This document shows, one piece after another, positions 10,055 through 22,008 of a stretch of 64,000 nt of DNA. Origin of the DNA: Conchocele bisecta. Taxonomy: Eukaryota; Mollusca; Bivalvia; Lucinida; Thyasiridae. The position numbers and the translations under genes are program-made. Where the stretch lies: assembly GCA_029237695.1 (NCBI GenBank), contig CM055279.1, positions 19,657,919-19,721,918 of the forward strand, given 5' to 3'. The notes under the pieces are model-generated. The model worked only from the letters and a program-made list of their open reading frames with translations. It made no database searches and was not told the origin of the DNA. Every line of letters starts with the position of its first letter. Position 1 is the first letter of the stretch.

Positions 10055-10125
10055 GGCCTTGTAGTGCAGCGGCTAGCATACTGTTATTCATACTAGTGAC
10101 CTGGGTTCGAGTCCCAGTGGGGCCC
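10055..10125 (+). tRNA. tRNA-like sequence, CAT anticodon, probably a pseudo-tRNA or SINE head
   Basis: The acceptor arms GGCCTTG and TGGGGCC pair over 7 positions with G:T wobbles. The D stem is GTGC/GCAT, and the T arm CTGGG-TTCGAGT-CCCAG is perfect. A box (TAGTGCAGCGG) and B box (GGTTCGAGTCC) are both good. The anticodon arm is defective: the loop contains TTCATAC but only four pairs form and the region is one base short. A TTTT terminator lies about 25 bases downstream. The intact promoter with a broken anticodon stem favours a tRNA-derived element over a working tRNA-Met. Confidence 0.5.
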
Positions 10126-11077
10126 ATTCTGATTAAACAAGCATTGTTATTTTCAATACTACTGGTAAACATATTGTAGGGTGCTTTGTTTTGCATCTGC
10201 CTGTCTATTGTCTTAGTCCGTTTTTCACTGAATGCAACAACCATAGCTTGTACCACAAGAACGTACTGCGGTGTGTGTACATACGAAACTGATGTATATA
10301 ATTTGAGATACCTGTGATCTATAATACGTATGTTTTATGCATAATTGACAAAAATGAGCAACTGGTGATCTGAGAATCCCCATTGCAATCCCTTAAGGGG
10401 AATGTGACGGCATGAACCCATGTCTATATTTTCCAGTATATATGTCTGAATAACACACACTTGAGTGGGGTACTTCTCCCTAAGAACGTGTACAAATAAG
10501 CCTTGTTTCAGGTATCCCGACCGACCCTGTTTTTTTTTATGTGGTCGTAATTTTTTTCATTCATATACAAAAATAAAGAAATAAATTACTTCAATATTTT
10601 TTATGCAAAAAGTGTATTTAACTAGTTAGTCATTGTTATGCACAAAGTGTGTCTTAAACCAATACTGTAAGCATAGCTAATATTTAAAACAATATTTGTT
10701 AGTTTTCACTTATGTTTGCCTAAAAAAAATTGACAACCTACCGACCAAACCTTTTTTCAGCATGTAACCTGAAACACACCTAATTTGTTTAGGCCTTATT
10801 TGTTAATACTGTCTGCTATTGTAATTTAGTGATCATTTTATAGTCGCGCCCGCTTAAATTTCGGAAAGCGCGATATAGCTTGCAAGTTGTTTCTTTTCTC
10901 TTCAGTATGGTGGGTGGTAGATGGGAGATGGGTAATTTAACAATCGGGGTTCATCCTTAACGGAATTCCGACTGAAGACCTGGTTTGGCCCTCACATACG
11001 TCTTTGACATTTTGTATGTGACAGTTGAATCTGGTTATACCCCTTATGTGAGTATTACGATATTCGTAATCCTATTT

Positions 11078-11315
11078 TAGGGGAAGGGGCCAAGTGACTT
11101 GGTGTGGTATGGACCTGACACCAGGTCAGGATATTCTAATTGCAGGGCTGAATATATTTGTTCTCGATGTAAATATTCCGTTCTGATTTTGGGATTCCCC
11201 CCCCCCCCTCCCAAGCAGCAGGTTAAAATGGGATCGAAACCGTTTGCCCGGCCTTACATGACCTTAGCTGTTGATAGGCCGTTAAACACTAATAAACAAA
11301 AACAAACAAACAAAC
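11078..11315 (+). mobile_element. SINE-like repeat with (AAAC)n tail
   Basis: It shares its order of blocks with 51950-52210: GGGGCCAAGTGACTTGGTG, GACCTGACACCAGGTCAGG, GCAGGGCTGAATATAT, a poly-C run, then CCGGCCTTACATGACC, TTAGCTGTTGATAGGCCG and a tail of AAACAAACAAAC. Non-coding. The tail and length suggest a retroposed SINE, but the tRNA-like head is not clear. Confidence 0.7.
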
Positions 11316-12607
11316 TCTTCAGTATGGGTGAACTTGTAAACAGTTTTGGCTTTGTATTATTAAAACCGAACAGTGTAGATAATATCTAGGTTTACTCCAG
11401 TGTAAGTGAATGGAATTGATCCATGATAATTCTCCGGCCAATCCATTCGTCAGAAAATGATTTTCACACTAGTCCGTTTATTAAGATTTTTTTTTTTTAA
11501 TATATACAGTGCAGATCCTGATGAGACGGCTCTTAAGCCGGCTCATCTGGAACGACATAAAGTTTGCAAATATTTCTGTAGAGTCTGTGGTGTTAAACAT
11601 GTTAACTGGGTTAATACCGGTATGTGGCTATTGACCGCTATTCCCTTTGATGTCCAGCAGATATGTTGGCAGTAATACACCCTTTGTCATCTGCTGTTTT
11701 GAATATTTCAAATATTTTCCACTAAAGCTTGTTACTCCAACATATTAGAATCACATCATTTATTTTTCCAAATACAGTTCATGCTTTGCATGATATTTCA
11801 GTTGAGTTTCGGATTTCTCGCTTTCGCATTGTGCACTCCTTCAGGGTGCACATACAACTGGTATATACTGAGTATAACCAATGGATTCTTATCTCTAATA
11901 GGGTGTAAGTTGTTGGTAGGTATGACAGATTACTGTATTATCATGATTATACTGAGTATAACCAATGGATTATTATCTCTAATAGGGTGTATTTCACCTT
12001 ATCGATATTGCACAACACTAGGTAGTGTTTATCTTCAGGTCTATATTTCATAACAGCCTCGGTGGTCGTGTGGGCTAAGGTGCCACTCTACGGAGACGTG
12101 TGTTGTGAATTCGCGCCGCGGCTGGACCTAAAGCCTTTTTGTTTTTAACTTCTATCCTTACAAACGAGATCGCTATGGTAAACAATTGCATGACAACGGC
12201 GCTGCCGTTCTATCACATAGAACTACCATATAACCTTGAAACTAGCTGCAAATTTATAGTGGACAGCAGAATTTTATCGCTAGATGCAAGGACCATACAT
12301 ACAACCGTCCCAGGTAGATGGCATCCTACCCAGTGACAATTCCTTACATGATGAAGTTGAATACATATCAGGCACGTATGCTACAACCTCCATATTCAGA
12401 GACTAACATTACTCAACCAAATAGGCAAAACACGTAAACAAGATGGCGAACACCAAATTAATCCATGATATGGCACACCAAATTAAGAATTTCAGCTAGC
12501 TAGAAATCCTTTATATAACTGCATGTGACATGTATATGCAGAATCGTGACAAACATAAATACCGGCCGTAGCAGCTGCCGGGTACGCCTATAGATCGACG
12601 AAAGAAA

Positions 12608-13482
12608 CAAGAGCTGTATGAGAACAGCATAGCTCGACTACGAGGATTTTCGATGTACACATAGCTTGACAAACAATGTGGCCACAGCCTGCATACAAAC
12701 CTTAACTAAGGTTGACTAAAAACCGTAACCAAGGGAAATTAAGTAAGTAATTCAAGGTTAAATGTAGGTCAATGTCAGATATAGGTCAGGTGTTATTGAT
12801 GTACATCACTAGATGAAGTTTTTCAAGTATGGTTGTTGTAGGCCCAGGAGTATTCCATATACAAGATTGACTAAAAACCTTAACCAAGGGGAAATAACTA
12901 AGTAATCCAAGGATAAGAGTAGGTCAAGGTCAAATATATGTCAGGGATTATTGATGTACATCACTAGGAGAAAAAGTTATCCAAGTATGGTGTCTGTATG
13001 CACAATAGTATTCCACCTACAAGCTTGACTAAAAACCTTAACCAAGGTTGACTAAAAACCTTAACCAAGGGGAATGAACTAAGTAATTCAAGGTTAAATG
13101 TAGGTCAAGATCAAGGTCAAATATAGATCAAGGGTTATTGATGTACATCCCTATGAGAAAAGGTTGTCCAAGTATGGTGTATGTGTGCACAATAGTATTC
13201 CATGTACAAGCTTGACTAAAAACCTTAACCAAGGTTGACTAAAAACCGTAACCAAGGGGAATTAGCTAAGTACTTCAAGAGGAAATGTAGGTCAAGGTCA
13301 AATATAGATCAGGGGTTATTGATGTAAATCACTAGGAGATGAAGTTGTCCAAGTATGGTGGGTGTAGGGCCAATAGTATTGCATATACAAGCTTGACTAC
13401 AAACCTTAACCAATGCGTGACGGTGACGCCGACGCCGGGGTGACAACATAAGCTCTAACTATTCTTCGAATAGTCGAGCTAA
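12608..13482 (+). mobile_element. Helentron-type non-autonomous repeat, family A, copy 1
   Basis: It begins CAAGAGCTGTATGAGAACAG, with a subterminal TAGCTCGACTA near the start. The interior is a set of imperfect units with TTGACTAAAAACCTTAACCA, TCAAATATAGATCAGGGG and TTATTGATGTACATCACTA. The 3' end is a hairpin (AGCTCTAACTATTC, loop TTC, GAATAGTCGAGCT) followed by A's. Copy 2 of the duplication has CGACGAAAGAAAAAAGGTAG at the same place with no insertion, which fixes the ends and shows no target duplication beyond ambiguous A's. This matches insertion between two T's on the other strand. Confidence 0.8.
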
Positions 13483-13556
13483 AAAGGTAGCAGTGAAAAA
13501 GTAAGAACGAACATACACAGTGCCACCTCTTGGAAGGAAGATTTTCTGGATTTTAG

Positions 13557-13784
13557 CCCTTTCAACACCACATGCCTGTTTTATGTTATTGGCAAAACGT
13601 GTAGATCCAGATGACGAGCCGGCTCATCAGGATCTGCACTTTTTGCAGGTAATTTTCTTTCTTTTTTAGAACAAAAACACACCCTTTTCATAAATGGACT
13701 AGTCTGAAAATCGTTTTGTGACGATTGGATCGGTGGGAAAATTAACATATCGAAATCCATTCCAGTCACTTAGGGGTGAAAGGG
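13557..13784. mobile_element. piggyBac-like miniature element (CCCTTTCA ends)
   Basis: The ends CCCTTTCAACACC and GGGGTGAAAGGG are flanked by TTAG (mutated) and TTAA. The inside has the palindrome GAGCCGGCTC and a TTTTCATAAATGGACTAGTC block also found in 54807-55591 and 59160-59388. About 228 bp, non-coding. The TTAA target and CCCTTT start are characteristic of piggyBac non-autonomous elements. Confidence 0.75.
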
Positions 13785-13959
13785 TTAATTTGTTGATCAC
13801 GTCCTTCCCAGAATCACCGATTGGCGTGTCGGTCAATTTACACAATCACTGACGTAGAAACGAAACTGTGAACAATGGGAGTCAGAAACAAGAAGTCCGC
13901 CAAGGAAACTGTGTCGTGCCTGCCGAGGCATTTGACTGTACATAACATGATCATGGACA

Positions 13960-14300
13960 TGTGCTAGTCAAATTAATGTCTGCGACAATGTAATAAATTC
14001 AGTACAATAATTCTGCATACTTTTAATCACCAAATATATGCAGTCGTTAGTTCTATATGAAATAATGCATTTCTGGAAATATGAATGATTACTCCCTCAA
14101 AGTATACTTAGCTAGATAAGAATGCTTAGCAATTTTGGTCAAATCGGCTACAGGTCCGACGAGAGGCCACGCGATTGCCGTACCAATAATTTTGACAAAA
14201 TACGACTTTTTATTAACATATCTAGAATTCATATAGATACATGTATTATACAAACGAAAACGGCCCTTGTCTTGTTAATAAATTAGCCGGTTTGTGTGAA
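13960..14300. repeat. Unique part of the duplicated segment, with relation to 46750-47012
   Basis: Non-coding; matched at 59870-60210 in copy 2. The block around AATAATGCATTTCTGG and ACTCCCTCAAAGTATACTTA also resembles the right arm of the inverted-repeat element at 46750-47012, so it is probably a relic half of that family. Confidence 0.55.
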
Positions 14301-16196
14301 ATACCTATACTAGTATCATCCGAACTTAAAACTATAAGTATCAGTATCAGAATTGTTATTCAAAAGGCCATACAAAGTACTTTGATTAGTATAATATACA
14401 AGTATTCCAAACAAGAGGGCCATGATGTCCTATATAGCTCACCTGTGCAATGTCACACAAATCAAGCAACTACTGGTATGTAAAGTTGTCACTACATGTA
14501 CATAAAAATCAGCCCATGACAGGCACAAAATGTCAAAGCGACAAACTCGAGAAGTCACAAGGGTAGGAGGTGTCTCGCGATATGTACAGATATATCTTAC
14601 ACAACTTTGAGAGGTTTGGCGACCACAACAGGATGCTTCCAGCCTACTTTGTATTGCAATCCTTAGATTATATGTATTATATAACCAAATTTCGTAAAAA
14701 AATTGACCTCTATTTGACCCCCAGGCCATGCCCATTTTTTGACACAGAGGTCATCATTTTAACAGATTTGAAAAAAGCATTGTACATCGATCGTTCCTGT
14801 CAAGTTTCGTCGAAATCGGTCTGGTGGTTCGTGAGAAGATTTTTTATGAATATATGCTATTTTTAGACGGCTGCCATCTAGGATTAAAGACGACCGCCAT
14901 TTTAACAAAACTGAAAAGGTGTTACCAATGAACCATAACTGCGAAGTTTGGCCACCAATGGTCAAGCGGTTTGTATGAAGAAGACATTTGAAATCTCTAA
15001 TAAAAGAACGACCTTTTGACCTTTCGGCGGCCATCTTGGATGATGTAATCATCCGATTCGATGAAAGCAGCACCACAGCGATCGCCTCATCAATACCTTT
15101 GACTTAATATATTTCAGACCATATTCTGTCAAAAATGAAATTTGACCCCATTTTTGACCCAGGGGTCACCATTTTAACAAATTTGAAAAATCATTGTACA
15201 TCGATCATTTCTGTCAAGTGTCGTAGAAATCGGTCTGGTGGTTCGTGAGAAGAAGATTTTTTTAAAATGTTGTGCTATTTTTAGGCGGCCGCCATCTTAG
15301 ATTAACGATGACCGCCATTTTAACAAAACTGAAAAGGCTTTACCAATGGACCATAACTGCGAAGTTTGCTAGCAATGGCCAAGCGATTTGTATGAAGAAG
15401 ACGTTTGAAATCTCTAATAAAAGAACGACTTTTTGACCTTTCGGCGGCCATCTTGGATGATATAATCATCTGCTTTCGACAATAAATGCTCCTAAGTGAT
15501 CGTTTCGTCAATACCTTCGAATTGATATATGACATGACCATATTCAGTCAAATGTGAAATTCGACCCCTACTGCCCCGCCCATTTTTGACCCGGGGGCCA
15601 CCATTTGAAGGAATCTGAAACATCGTTAACTATCGATCATTCATATCTAGCTTCGTCGAAATCGGCCTGGCGATTTGTGAGAAGATTTTTTTTGAGAATA
15701 TGACCCACTTTTCAACGGCGGCCATCTTGAATTTCCCGATGACAATCATTTTAACAAAAATGAAAAGGCTTGACACAATGGCAATTACTGTGAAGTTTGG
15801 CCAATATTGGCCAAGTGGTTCACGAGAAGAAGACGTTTGTAATCTATATTGAAAGAACGACCTATTGACCTTTCGGCGGCATCTCGGATGACAATAAGTA
15901 CATGATTTCGACAAAAAGAAGCTCCAGAGTGACCGTCTCGTCGATTCCTTCGATTTGATATATGACATGACCATATTCGGTCAAATGTGACATTTGACCC
16001 CTATTTGACCCCCTCCTGTCCCGCCCATTTTTGACCCGGGGTCCACCATTTGAAGGAATCTGAACCAGCGTTAACTGTCGATCATTCATACCAAAATAAT
16101 CGGCCGGGCAGTTCGCGAGAAGAAGATTTTTTAAGAATTTTACCTACTTTTCAACAGCGGCCATCTTTGATTTCGCGATGACCATCATTTAAACAA

Positions 16197-16814
16197 CAAG
16201 AGCTGTAGGAGAACAGCATAGCTCGACTACGAGGGTTGTCGATGTACACATAGCTTGACAAACAAGGTGGCCGCGGCCGGCATAAAAACCTTAACCAAGG
16301 TCGACTAAAAACCTTAACCAAGGGAAATTAAGTAAGTAATTCAAGGCTAAATGTAGGTCAATGTCAGTTATAGGTCAGGGGTTATTGATGTACATCACTA
16401 GGAGATGAAGTTTTCCAAGTATGGTTGGTGTAGGGCCATGAGTATTCCATCTACAAGCTTGACTAAAAACTTTAACCAAGGGGAATTAAGTAATTCAAGA
16501 GGAAATGTAGGTCAAGGTCAAATGTAGATCAGGGGTTATTGATGTACATCCCTATGAGAAAAGGTTGTCCAAGTATGGTGTATGTATGCACACTGGTATT
16601 CCATGTACAAGCTTGACTAAAAAACCTTAACCAAGGTTGACTAAAAAAAAAACCAAAAAATAACAAGGGGAATTAGCTAAGTAATTCAAGAGGAAATGTA
16701 GGTCAAGGTCAAATATAGATCAGGGGTTATTGATGTACATGACTAAGAGATGAAATTGTCCAAGTATGGTTGGTGTAGGGCCAGGAGTATTGCATATACA
16801 AGCTTTACTAAAAA

Positions 16815-16863
<49 letters not shown>

Positions 16864-16910
16864 TGGGGTGACAACATAAGCTCTAACTATTCTTCGAATT
16901 GTCGATCTAA
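16197..16910 (+). mobile_element. Helentron-type family A, copy 2 (nested in family B)
   Basis: It begins CAAGAGCTGTAGGAGAACAG and ends in AGCTCTAACTATTC-TTC-GAATTGTCGATCT plus A's. It carries (GACGCC)n at about 16817-16862. In the other copy of the duplication the uninterrupted site reads GTAAACAAAAAATGAAAAGG at 61290-61310, giving a second independent empty site for this family. Confidence 0.85.
16815..16862. repeat. Hexanucleotide microsatellite (GACGCC)n
   Basis: About eight perfect copies lie just upstream of the family A 3' hairpin. Copy 1 has only a short version at about 13422-13438. Confidence 0.9.
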
Positions 16911-17109
16911 AAATGAAAAGGCTTGAGCCAATAACCATTACCGTGAAGTTTGACCAATATCGGCCAAGCGGTTCACGAGAACAAGACGTTTGAAATATTT
17001 ATTAAAATAACGACGTTTTGACCTTTCGGCGGACATCATGGATGATATGACCATCCAATTTTGATAAAAAATGTACCAGAGCGATCGCCTCTTTGATACA
17101 CAGGTGGGA

Positions 17110-17520
17110 GACTCGGACCTATGACACCAAAACAAAAAATGTCTATTAAAAAAATCCCATTACCCCACCCACTTGGTCTCGTACAGTACCATCTTCTTTA
17201 TAGAAAGGTGTTAAAAAATATGGCTATTATAGAAGAGCCCTCTCTTTTCCGACTAGCGCAAACACAATAAACATCGATTAAATGTATGACTTCTGTCTCT
17301 GGTACCTGGATAAAGGTATTAGGTGTGTGAATATACTCACTTCAAATCGCTGTTTGCAGCATTTATTCAGTTATTCGCATTTTGCATACCACATCCAAAG
17401 CGAAATTTGCGTGTACGAAAGAATCTCACACATAATCGGAGGCCGTCCGGCGTGGATTATCGGTCATATTTGGTCGATAGCTGGTCGCCAGCTCAAACTA
17501 ATGACGTGCACCATGACAAT
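17110..17520 (+). repeat. Dispersed segment with an inverted copy at 41560-41975
   Basis: Landmarks in order: GACTCGGACCTATGACACCA, CCCATTACCCCACCCACTTG, ATCGATTAAATGTATGACTT, and GGAGGCCGTCCGGCGTGGAT. The same order occurs at 61490-61900 (duplication partner) and reversed at 41560-41975; a partial reversed copy lies at 36880-37040. It is probably a separate element that became part of the family B array. Confidence 0.75.
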
Positions 17521-18576
17521 ATACATTAGAAACTCTAACCATTTTTGACCCCGGGGTCACCATTTTAACAATATTGAAAGAGCATTGTACATCGATCATT
17601 CCTACCAAGTTTCGTCAAAATCCGGCTAGCGGTTCATGAGAAGAAGATTTTTTAAGAATATATGCTATTTTTAGACGGCGGCCATCTTGGATTAGCGATG
17701 ACCTCCATGTTAACAAATCTGAAAAGGCTTCACCCATGGACCATAACATTTAAGTTTGGCTACCATGGGCCAAGCGGTTCATGTGAAGTAGAATTTTGAA
17801 ATATCTAATAAAAGAACGACCTCTTGACCTTTTGGCGGCCATCTTGGATGACATAACTATCCGATTTCGACAAAAATGCACCAGAGTGATCGCCTCGTTG
17901 ATACCTTTTGACCCCAATTTGACTCCACGGGCCACACATTTTTGACCCCGGGGTCACCATTTTAACAACTTTGAAACATCATTGTACATCGATCATTACT
18001 ACCAAGTTTTGTCGAAATGCGGTTGGCGGTTCTTCAGAAGAATTTTTTTGAACAACTTGTGCTATTTTTAGACGGCGGCCATCTTCGATTACGTAATTTA
18101 ACAATTTTGTAATCCCCCTACCTAAGGACCATGAACATGAAGTTTGATGACTATAAGCCCAATGGCTACCGAGGAGAAAACGTTTGAAAATGTTCATGGA
18201 CACATTGCGGTAACAATAGCTCACATGAGCTTCGCTCAGGTGAGCTAAAAATAATATAGATCAGGGTCTACACTGATACGTGAAATAGGTTATACAAAGT
18301 CTGATAACATAAAGAGATGCATACACTGAAATGTTCGAGGGTATATTTGGGGCATTTTTGTACGTTCTAAACTATATTTGTACGCATTTCCCTAGACATA
18401 GCACTATGGCTTTACTACCGTCTATAAGTAAAATAATAAATGATAAAAGTCAGATAATGAAAAATAGAAATTAAACATGATATAGAGACATGGCATTAGT
18501 CTAGCATTTCCCATATGAATTGATGATTTTTACAGGATCTGACAATGACACAATTTGTATTAATCGAAAATATGGC

Positions 18577-18880
18577 CAATTTGGTGTATTTGTAGTACAT
18601 GTATATATATATATATATGTATTTATACTGTATTTGGGTGTATTTGAGTGATTCGTGTGACCCAACAAGGTCAAGATTTAAAATATAAGCCCCCATTTCT
18701 CCATCACATCCAGCCCACATATTAGATTGGATACCAATTTGGTGCATTTGTAGTACACGTATATATATATATGTATTTATACTGTATTTGGGTGTATTTG
18801 AGTGATTCGTGTGACCCAACAAGGTCAATATTTAAAATATAAGCCCCATTTCTCCAGTCACATCCAGCCCACATATTAGA
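18577..18880. repeat. Direct duplication, ~155-bp unit, with AT microsatellite
   Basis: Two units share CAATTTGGTGTATTTGTAGT, an (AT)n run, ATACTGTATTTGGGTGTATT, GTGTGACCCAACAAGGTCAA and CACATCCAGCCCACATATTA. The two units overlap chance open frames on the minus strand. Confidence 0.85.
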
Positions 18881-19215
18881 TTGATACAGATGTTGCAATT
18901 GGTGACGGTCTAGTTTCCTAAGTCGGCATACTAAGTCGGCATGTGCTGTTATGATGACGTATAATTAATTCAGTTTGCTTCCTGAAATTCGGTATTTTCT
19001 ATACCCACCGATAAATCTTCACCAAAAATGAAAGTTGAAAGCGGTGGAAATTCCCAGTCTGCGGAGCATTGTGGGTAATTTGGAGTACATTTACAGTGTA
19101 AATTAGATAATGTGGGAACAGGCATTCAGTAGAGAGGTATCCCATGTTGACCAGATTTCAAGCCAGCCGTTACCTCAGCCCGTAGGGAGCCGTTCGGTAG
19201 ACTGAAGCACCTTCA
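18880..19215. repeat. Block also present at 58340-58650
   Basis: It shares TTTCCTAAGTCGGCAT, GCGGTGGAAATTCCCAGTCT and GGAGCCGTTCGGTAGA with 58340-58650. Here it lies downstream of duplication copy 1; there it lies upstream of copy 2. It also sits directly upstream of the candidate first exon at 19327, so it may have been promoter or 5' UTR sequence. Confidence 0.75.
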
Positions 19216-19326
19216 GACATGGTAGAAAAGCCCATATATCTAGCGGTTTATGTACACTGTCGGTATTGTGATGCGGTGGAGAGTTTCTGTGATACGGTGC
19301 AGACAGGGTATATACATGTCGCCAAG

Positions 19327-19349
19327 ATGGCGTCGCGGGATGACAGCAG
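19327..19349 (+). CDS. Candidate first coding exon of a host gene
   Basis: GCCAAGATGGCG is an excellent start context. Seven codons (Met-Ala-Ser-Arg-Asp-Asp-Ser) plus two bases are followed by CAG|GTAAGC, a strong splice donor. The preceding ~120 bp is less AT-rich than the surroundings, as expected for a 5' UTR. No downstream exon could be recognised in the following 25 kb by eye, so the product is unknown. It is short enough to be coincidence. Confidence 0.3.
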
Positions 19350-20056
19350 GTAAGCCAGTTTAATTAAATATTTTACAGCTTACAGGATATTATCAGCAAC
19401 GTATCTCGTATGTACAGACGCAGACATGAGTATGATATCCAACGATCGCGCTCACAATATTAATGACAACGTAGTTTCTGAATAATGCGCTTGCAAAGAT
19501 GACACCTTTTTGTATTCGAATTTTGAATCGAGGGAGCATGATGAAAGTGCAGATTTCTGGCTAACAAACAGGTGTTATTGTCCCTTTTCGTTGGCGATAT
19601 CGAGTAAATAAAGTTTAAATGATCCGGGGAAGGTGTCAGCTCTCTACATGCAGGATATGACATGTTTTTTGGCATTTTATGATTTAACTCGTTATTGTTT
19701 GTAACGCCTGTTATGGTGTAGAGTTTCCGTAAACAACTGCATAAAATGATACGGCGAAAACAAGCTACGGTTTGTACTGGTGAGACAAAATAGATATGAT
19801 GTGTCGCACATTGGTATAAGTATCAGAATAATTATTCAAAAGGCCATATAAAGTACTTTGATTCTCAGATATCGCCGCGTCTGCATCCCTGCGAGTCGAG
19901 CATTTTATCGTCATGGAGAAATACAAATGTACTATAAATTCGCCACATGATCAATAAAAAATCACTACCGTGCAAAAATATGTTAAATCTAATCACGTCT
20001 GACGAAACTGATTTTTCACTTTTTATAGTAACTTTATAGAACATCTAGTTTTTGTT

Positions 20057-20113
20057 TGAGATGTTCGTTTCTGATTTTTTTTCTTCAAGTTGCTCAGAGA
20101 CGAACATCTCAAA
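20057..20113. repeat. Hairpin-forming inverted repeat
   Basis: The arms TTTGAGATGTTCGTTTCTGA and TCAGAGACGAACATCTCAAA pair almost perfectly around a ~15-base loop. Confidence 0.8.
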
Positions 20114-20514
20114 TAAAAAAATATAAATAAAATATATTTAAACCCCCTCCCCCGCTTCACATTCCGCAAACCCCGTGTCTGAGAACCCAAGTACTTATTT
20201 TTGTTTGGCCTATTATAATCTTTTTATCAGTTTCAGTCCATTCTATGTTTATTTTTCCTGCAATTGCATGTGTGTTTTATCATTAGAATATGGTAGATGG
20301 TTGGGGGGGGGGGCGGAATATTTCCTAGGAAAATCTCCCCCCCCCCACCAATACATGCCACATGCCATCTGTTCTACACCAACATACATTATTTGATCAG
20401 AAATACTCCCTCAATCGTGGGTTATTCTTGTCTTCAAAGAGACATTGACATCCGCTATGCATATGGTAGTTACGGACGGTACGGGAGTAATTGCAAGAGT
20501 TACCGTTCGCAACT

Positions 20515-20945
20515 AAATATTGTCTTGTTACTGTATACTGTATGGAGCATTGAGTTGCCATCACCGTCAACTTTGTATGTACAAGCCATCGTACAGTTTC
20601 ACCACTTCGTGCGTTTGACACATACAGCAAGTAATATGACAGTAAACCAAATAAAATTTGGTGAAATACATAATAGACAGATATGAGAACGGCAAGCTAT
20701 ACATATTATGCCAGTAACCTATACAAAAGACAATATATCTGAGCATTCCTCCCATGAATCTCAAAATAAAGTTCAACGTGTAAACTTTCTGATGCACAGC
20801 ATATGTTACTGTGCACGCTACTCATATGTAAAGCTATATTTACTCGCGTAGTAGGTAAGTGGACACCAGGAACAATACATGGTATGTGTTGTGTGGTTTT
20901 CCAGGTAAAAATGATACTTTGTGCCATTTTCTGTATATGAAGCTA
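20515..20945 (+). repeat. Dispersed repeat family, copy 1 of 3
   Basis: It shares TTGTCTTGTTACTGTATACT, TTGTATGTACAAGCCATCGT and CACTTCGTGCGTTTGACACA with 24870-25410, and more distantly with 49570-49960. Non-coding; the ends are not sharply defined. The open frames here (129, 77 and 76 codons) recur in shadow form in the second copy and show no protein-like conservation. Confidence 0.7.
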
Positions 20946-21539
20946 TTTATAATGGTGATTCATGTTGCTAAAAACACAGGCACAAACCTGTCCTGAAAAC
21001 TGACATAATTATTTTACAGTTTGTTGTACTATACTTGAAAGGAGTCCGTTCTCCTGGCTTTTATACATGTGATTAGCTACATTATAGCATACGTTCTACT
21101 TCACATGTTGAGTTCATTGTCAAACGGAGGAACTGCTGAAACTGGCTGATGGGTGGAACACACAAAGATGGCCGACTTGGCCACCCTAGGTGTCGTATAG
21201 GATACAGTAAAGAGGCAGTGTTCACATAATATGTTATACATAATTATATCCCATTAAATTTACGAAGCAATTATATTTGAATGAAACGATGATCAGGTAT
21301 ATAGTTGGTTAACCGAGTAAACCAGTTCAACTTCAAGTAAAGTTTATTTTCGAATGACAAATGTCGCAATCATATTTGTTTCAGTGTTATTCTATGACAC
21401 TGTTAAAAATACATACGCAATGTTGTGTTTGGAAAGTGAAACTTTCAGGAAATGAAATGTATAGGTTACATTTGGATTCGAACCCACACGTCGATTGTGT
21501 GTCAAACATGAATTTGACGGAAGAAAATTATTATAGCTA

Positions 21540-21860
21540 ATTGTTTCAGCACCATTTTGACGATATTACATGTTGGAGAAACTCTTACAAGCGTTTCGAC
21601 GTAACAAAATGGCTAAGTGTTTCAGCGATATTTGGAAGGTGACAAATGTGAAGGTCGTGTTAATGGTGGCGCGAGTGTATGACAAGTTTCCAAGTATTGA
21701 AGCAATCCTTTATCGTAATACTGATTAGTTTACATGTTTGAATTACGTTCAGACGTAAACGTACACGGAAGGACGGACGAACGGACGGAAGGACGTACGG
21801 AACCTCAAGAGAAACGCAATAATATGCCCACCTTGCTATCGCACAGGGGGCATACTAATT
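21540..21860 (+). mobile_element. Relic of repeat family D with GACGGAC microsatellite
   Basis: ATGGCTAAGTGTTTCAGCGA, GAAGGTGACAAATGTGAAGG and GCGCGAGTGT match the order in 59483-59795. It is followed by GGACGGACGAACGGACGGAA and a TATGCCCACCTTG...GGGGGCATA hairpin near 21821-21852. Non-coding. Confidence 0.6.
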
Positions 21861-22008
21861 TCTACAAGTTGGAATGTCCTACATATAAGCACATAAGTCG
21901 ATATGTATGCTGGAATGATGCCACGGTACCCCTAAATGCAAAATCATCAGTAATATCTACGTGACCGGGAATTGGGTTTCTTTCAGGAACAGTGAGATTA
22001 TATTAAGA

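Larger units (their letters stand above)
14412..18248 (+). mobile_element. Helentron-type non-autonomous repeat, family B, with 425-bp tandem monomers
   Basis: It begins CAAGAGGGCCATGATGTCCT with subterminal TAGCTCACCTG. It ends with the hairpin AGCTCACATGAGC-TTC-GCTCAGGTGAGCT and an A-run. The inside is a series of ~425-bp monomers (starts near 14718, 15143, 15564, 15987, then 17540 and 17930) each holding GACCCCGGGGTCACCATTTT, GTGAGAAGAAGATTTTTT and GGCGGCCATCTTGGAT. A family A copy is nested at 16197-16910 and a non-monomer segment lies at 17110-17520. The many 60-110-codon frames here are by-products of the repeats, not genes. Confidence 0.8.
12230..18320 (+). repeat. Segmental duplication, copy 1 (partner 58690-62836)
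   Basis: Sequence from about 12230 (AACTAGCTGCAAATTTATAG) to 18320 (AAAGAGATGCATA) matches 58690-62836 in order and orientation, including an internal TTAA element and the large 425-bp-monomer array. It is longer than copy 2 because it carries two extra repeat insertions (12608-13482 and 16197-16910) and the 5' end of the array element, which copy 2 has lost. Confidence 0.9.

Noticed and set aside
12058..12128. tRNA-like GCCTCGGTGGTCGTGTGGGC ... GTGAATTCGCGCC
   Set aside because: A possible A box and weak B box, but the stems do not fold into a tRNA; possibly an old SINE head, not well enough supported to annotate.
14412..18248. Numerous 60-110-codon minus-strand ORFs with similar peptides
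   Set aside because: The similarity comes from the 425-bp monomers of family B, not from a gene family; frames are broken differently in each monomer.
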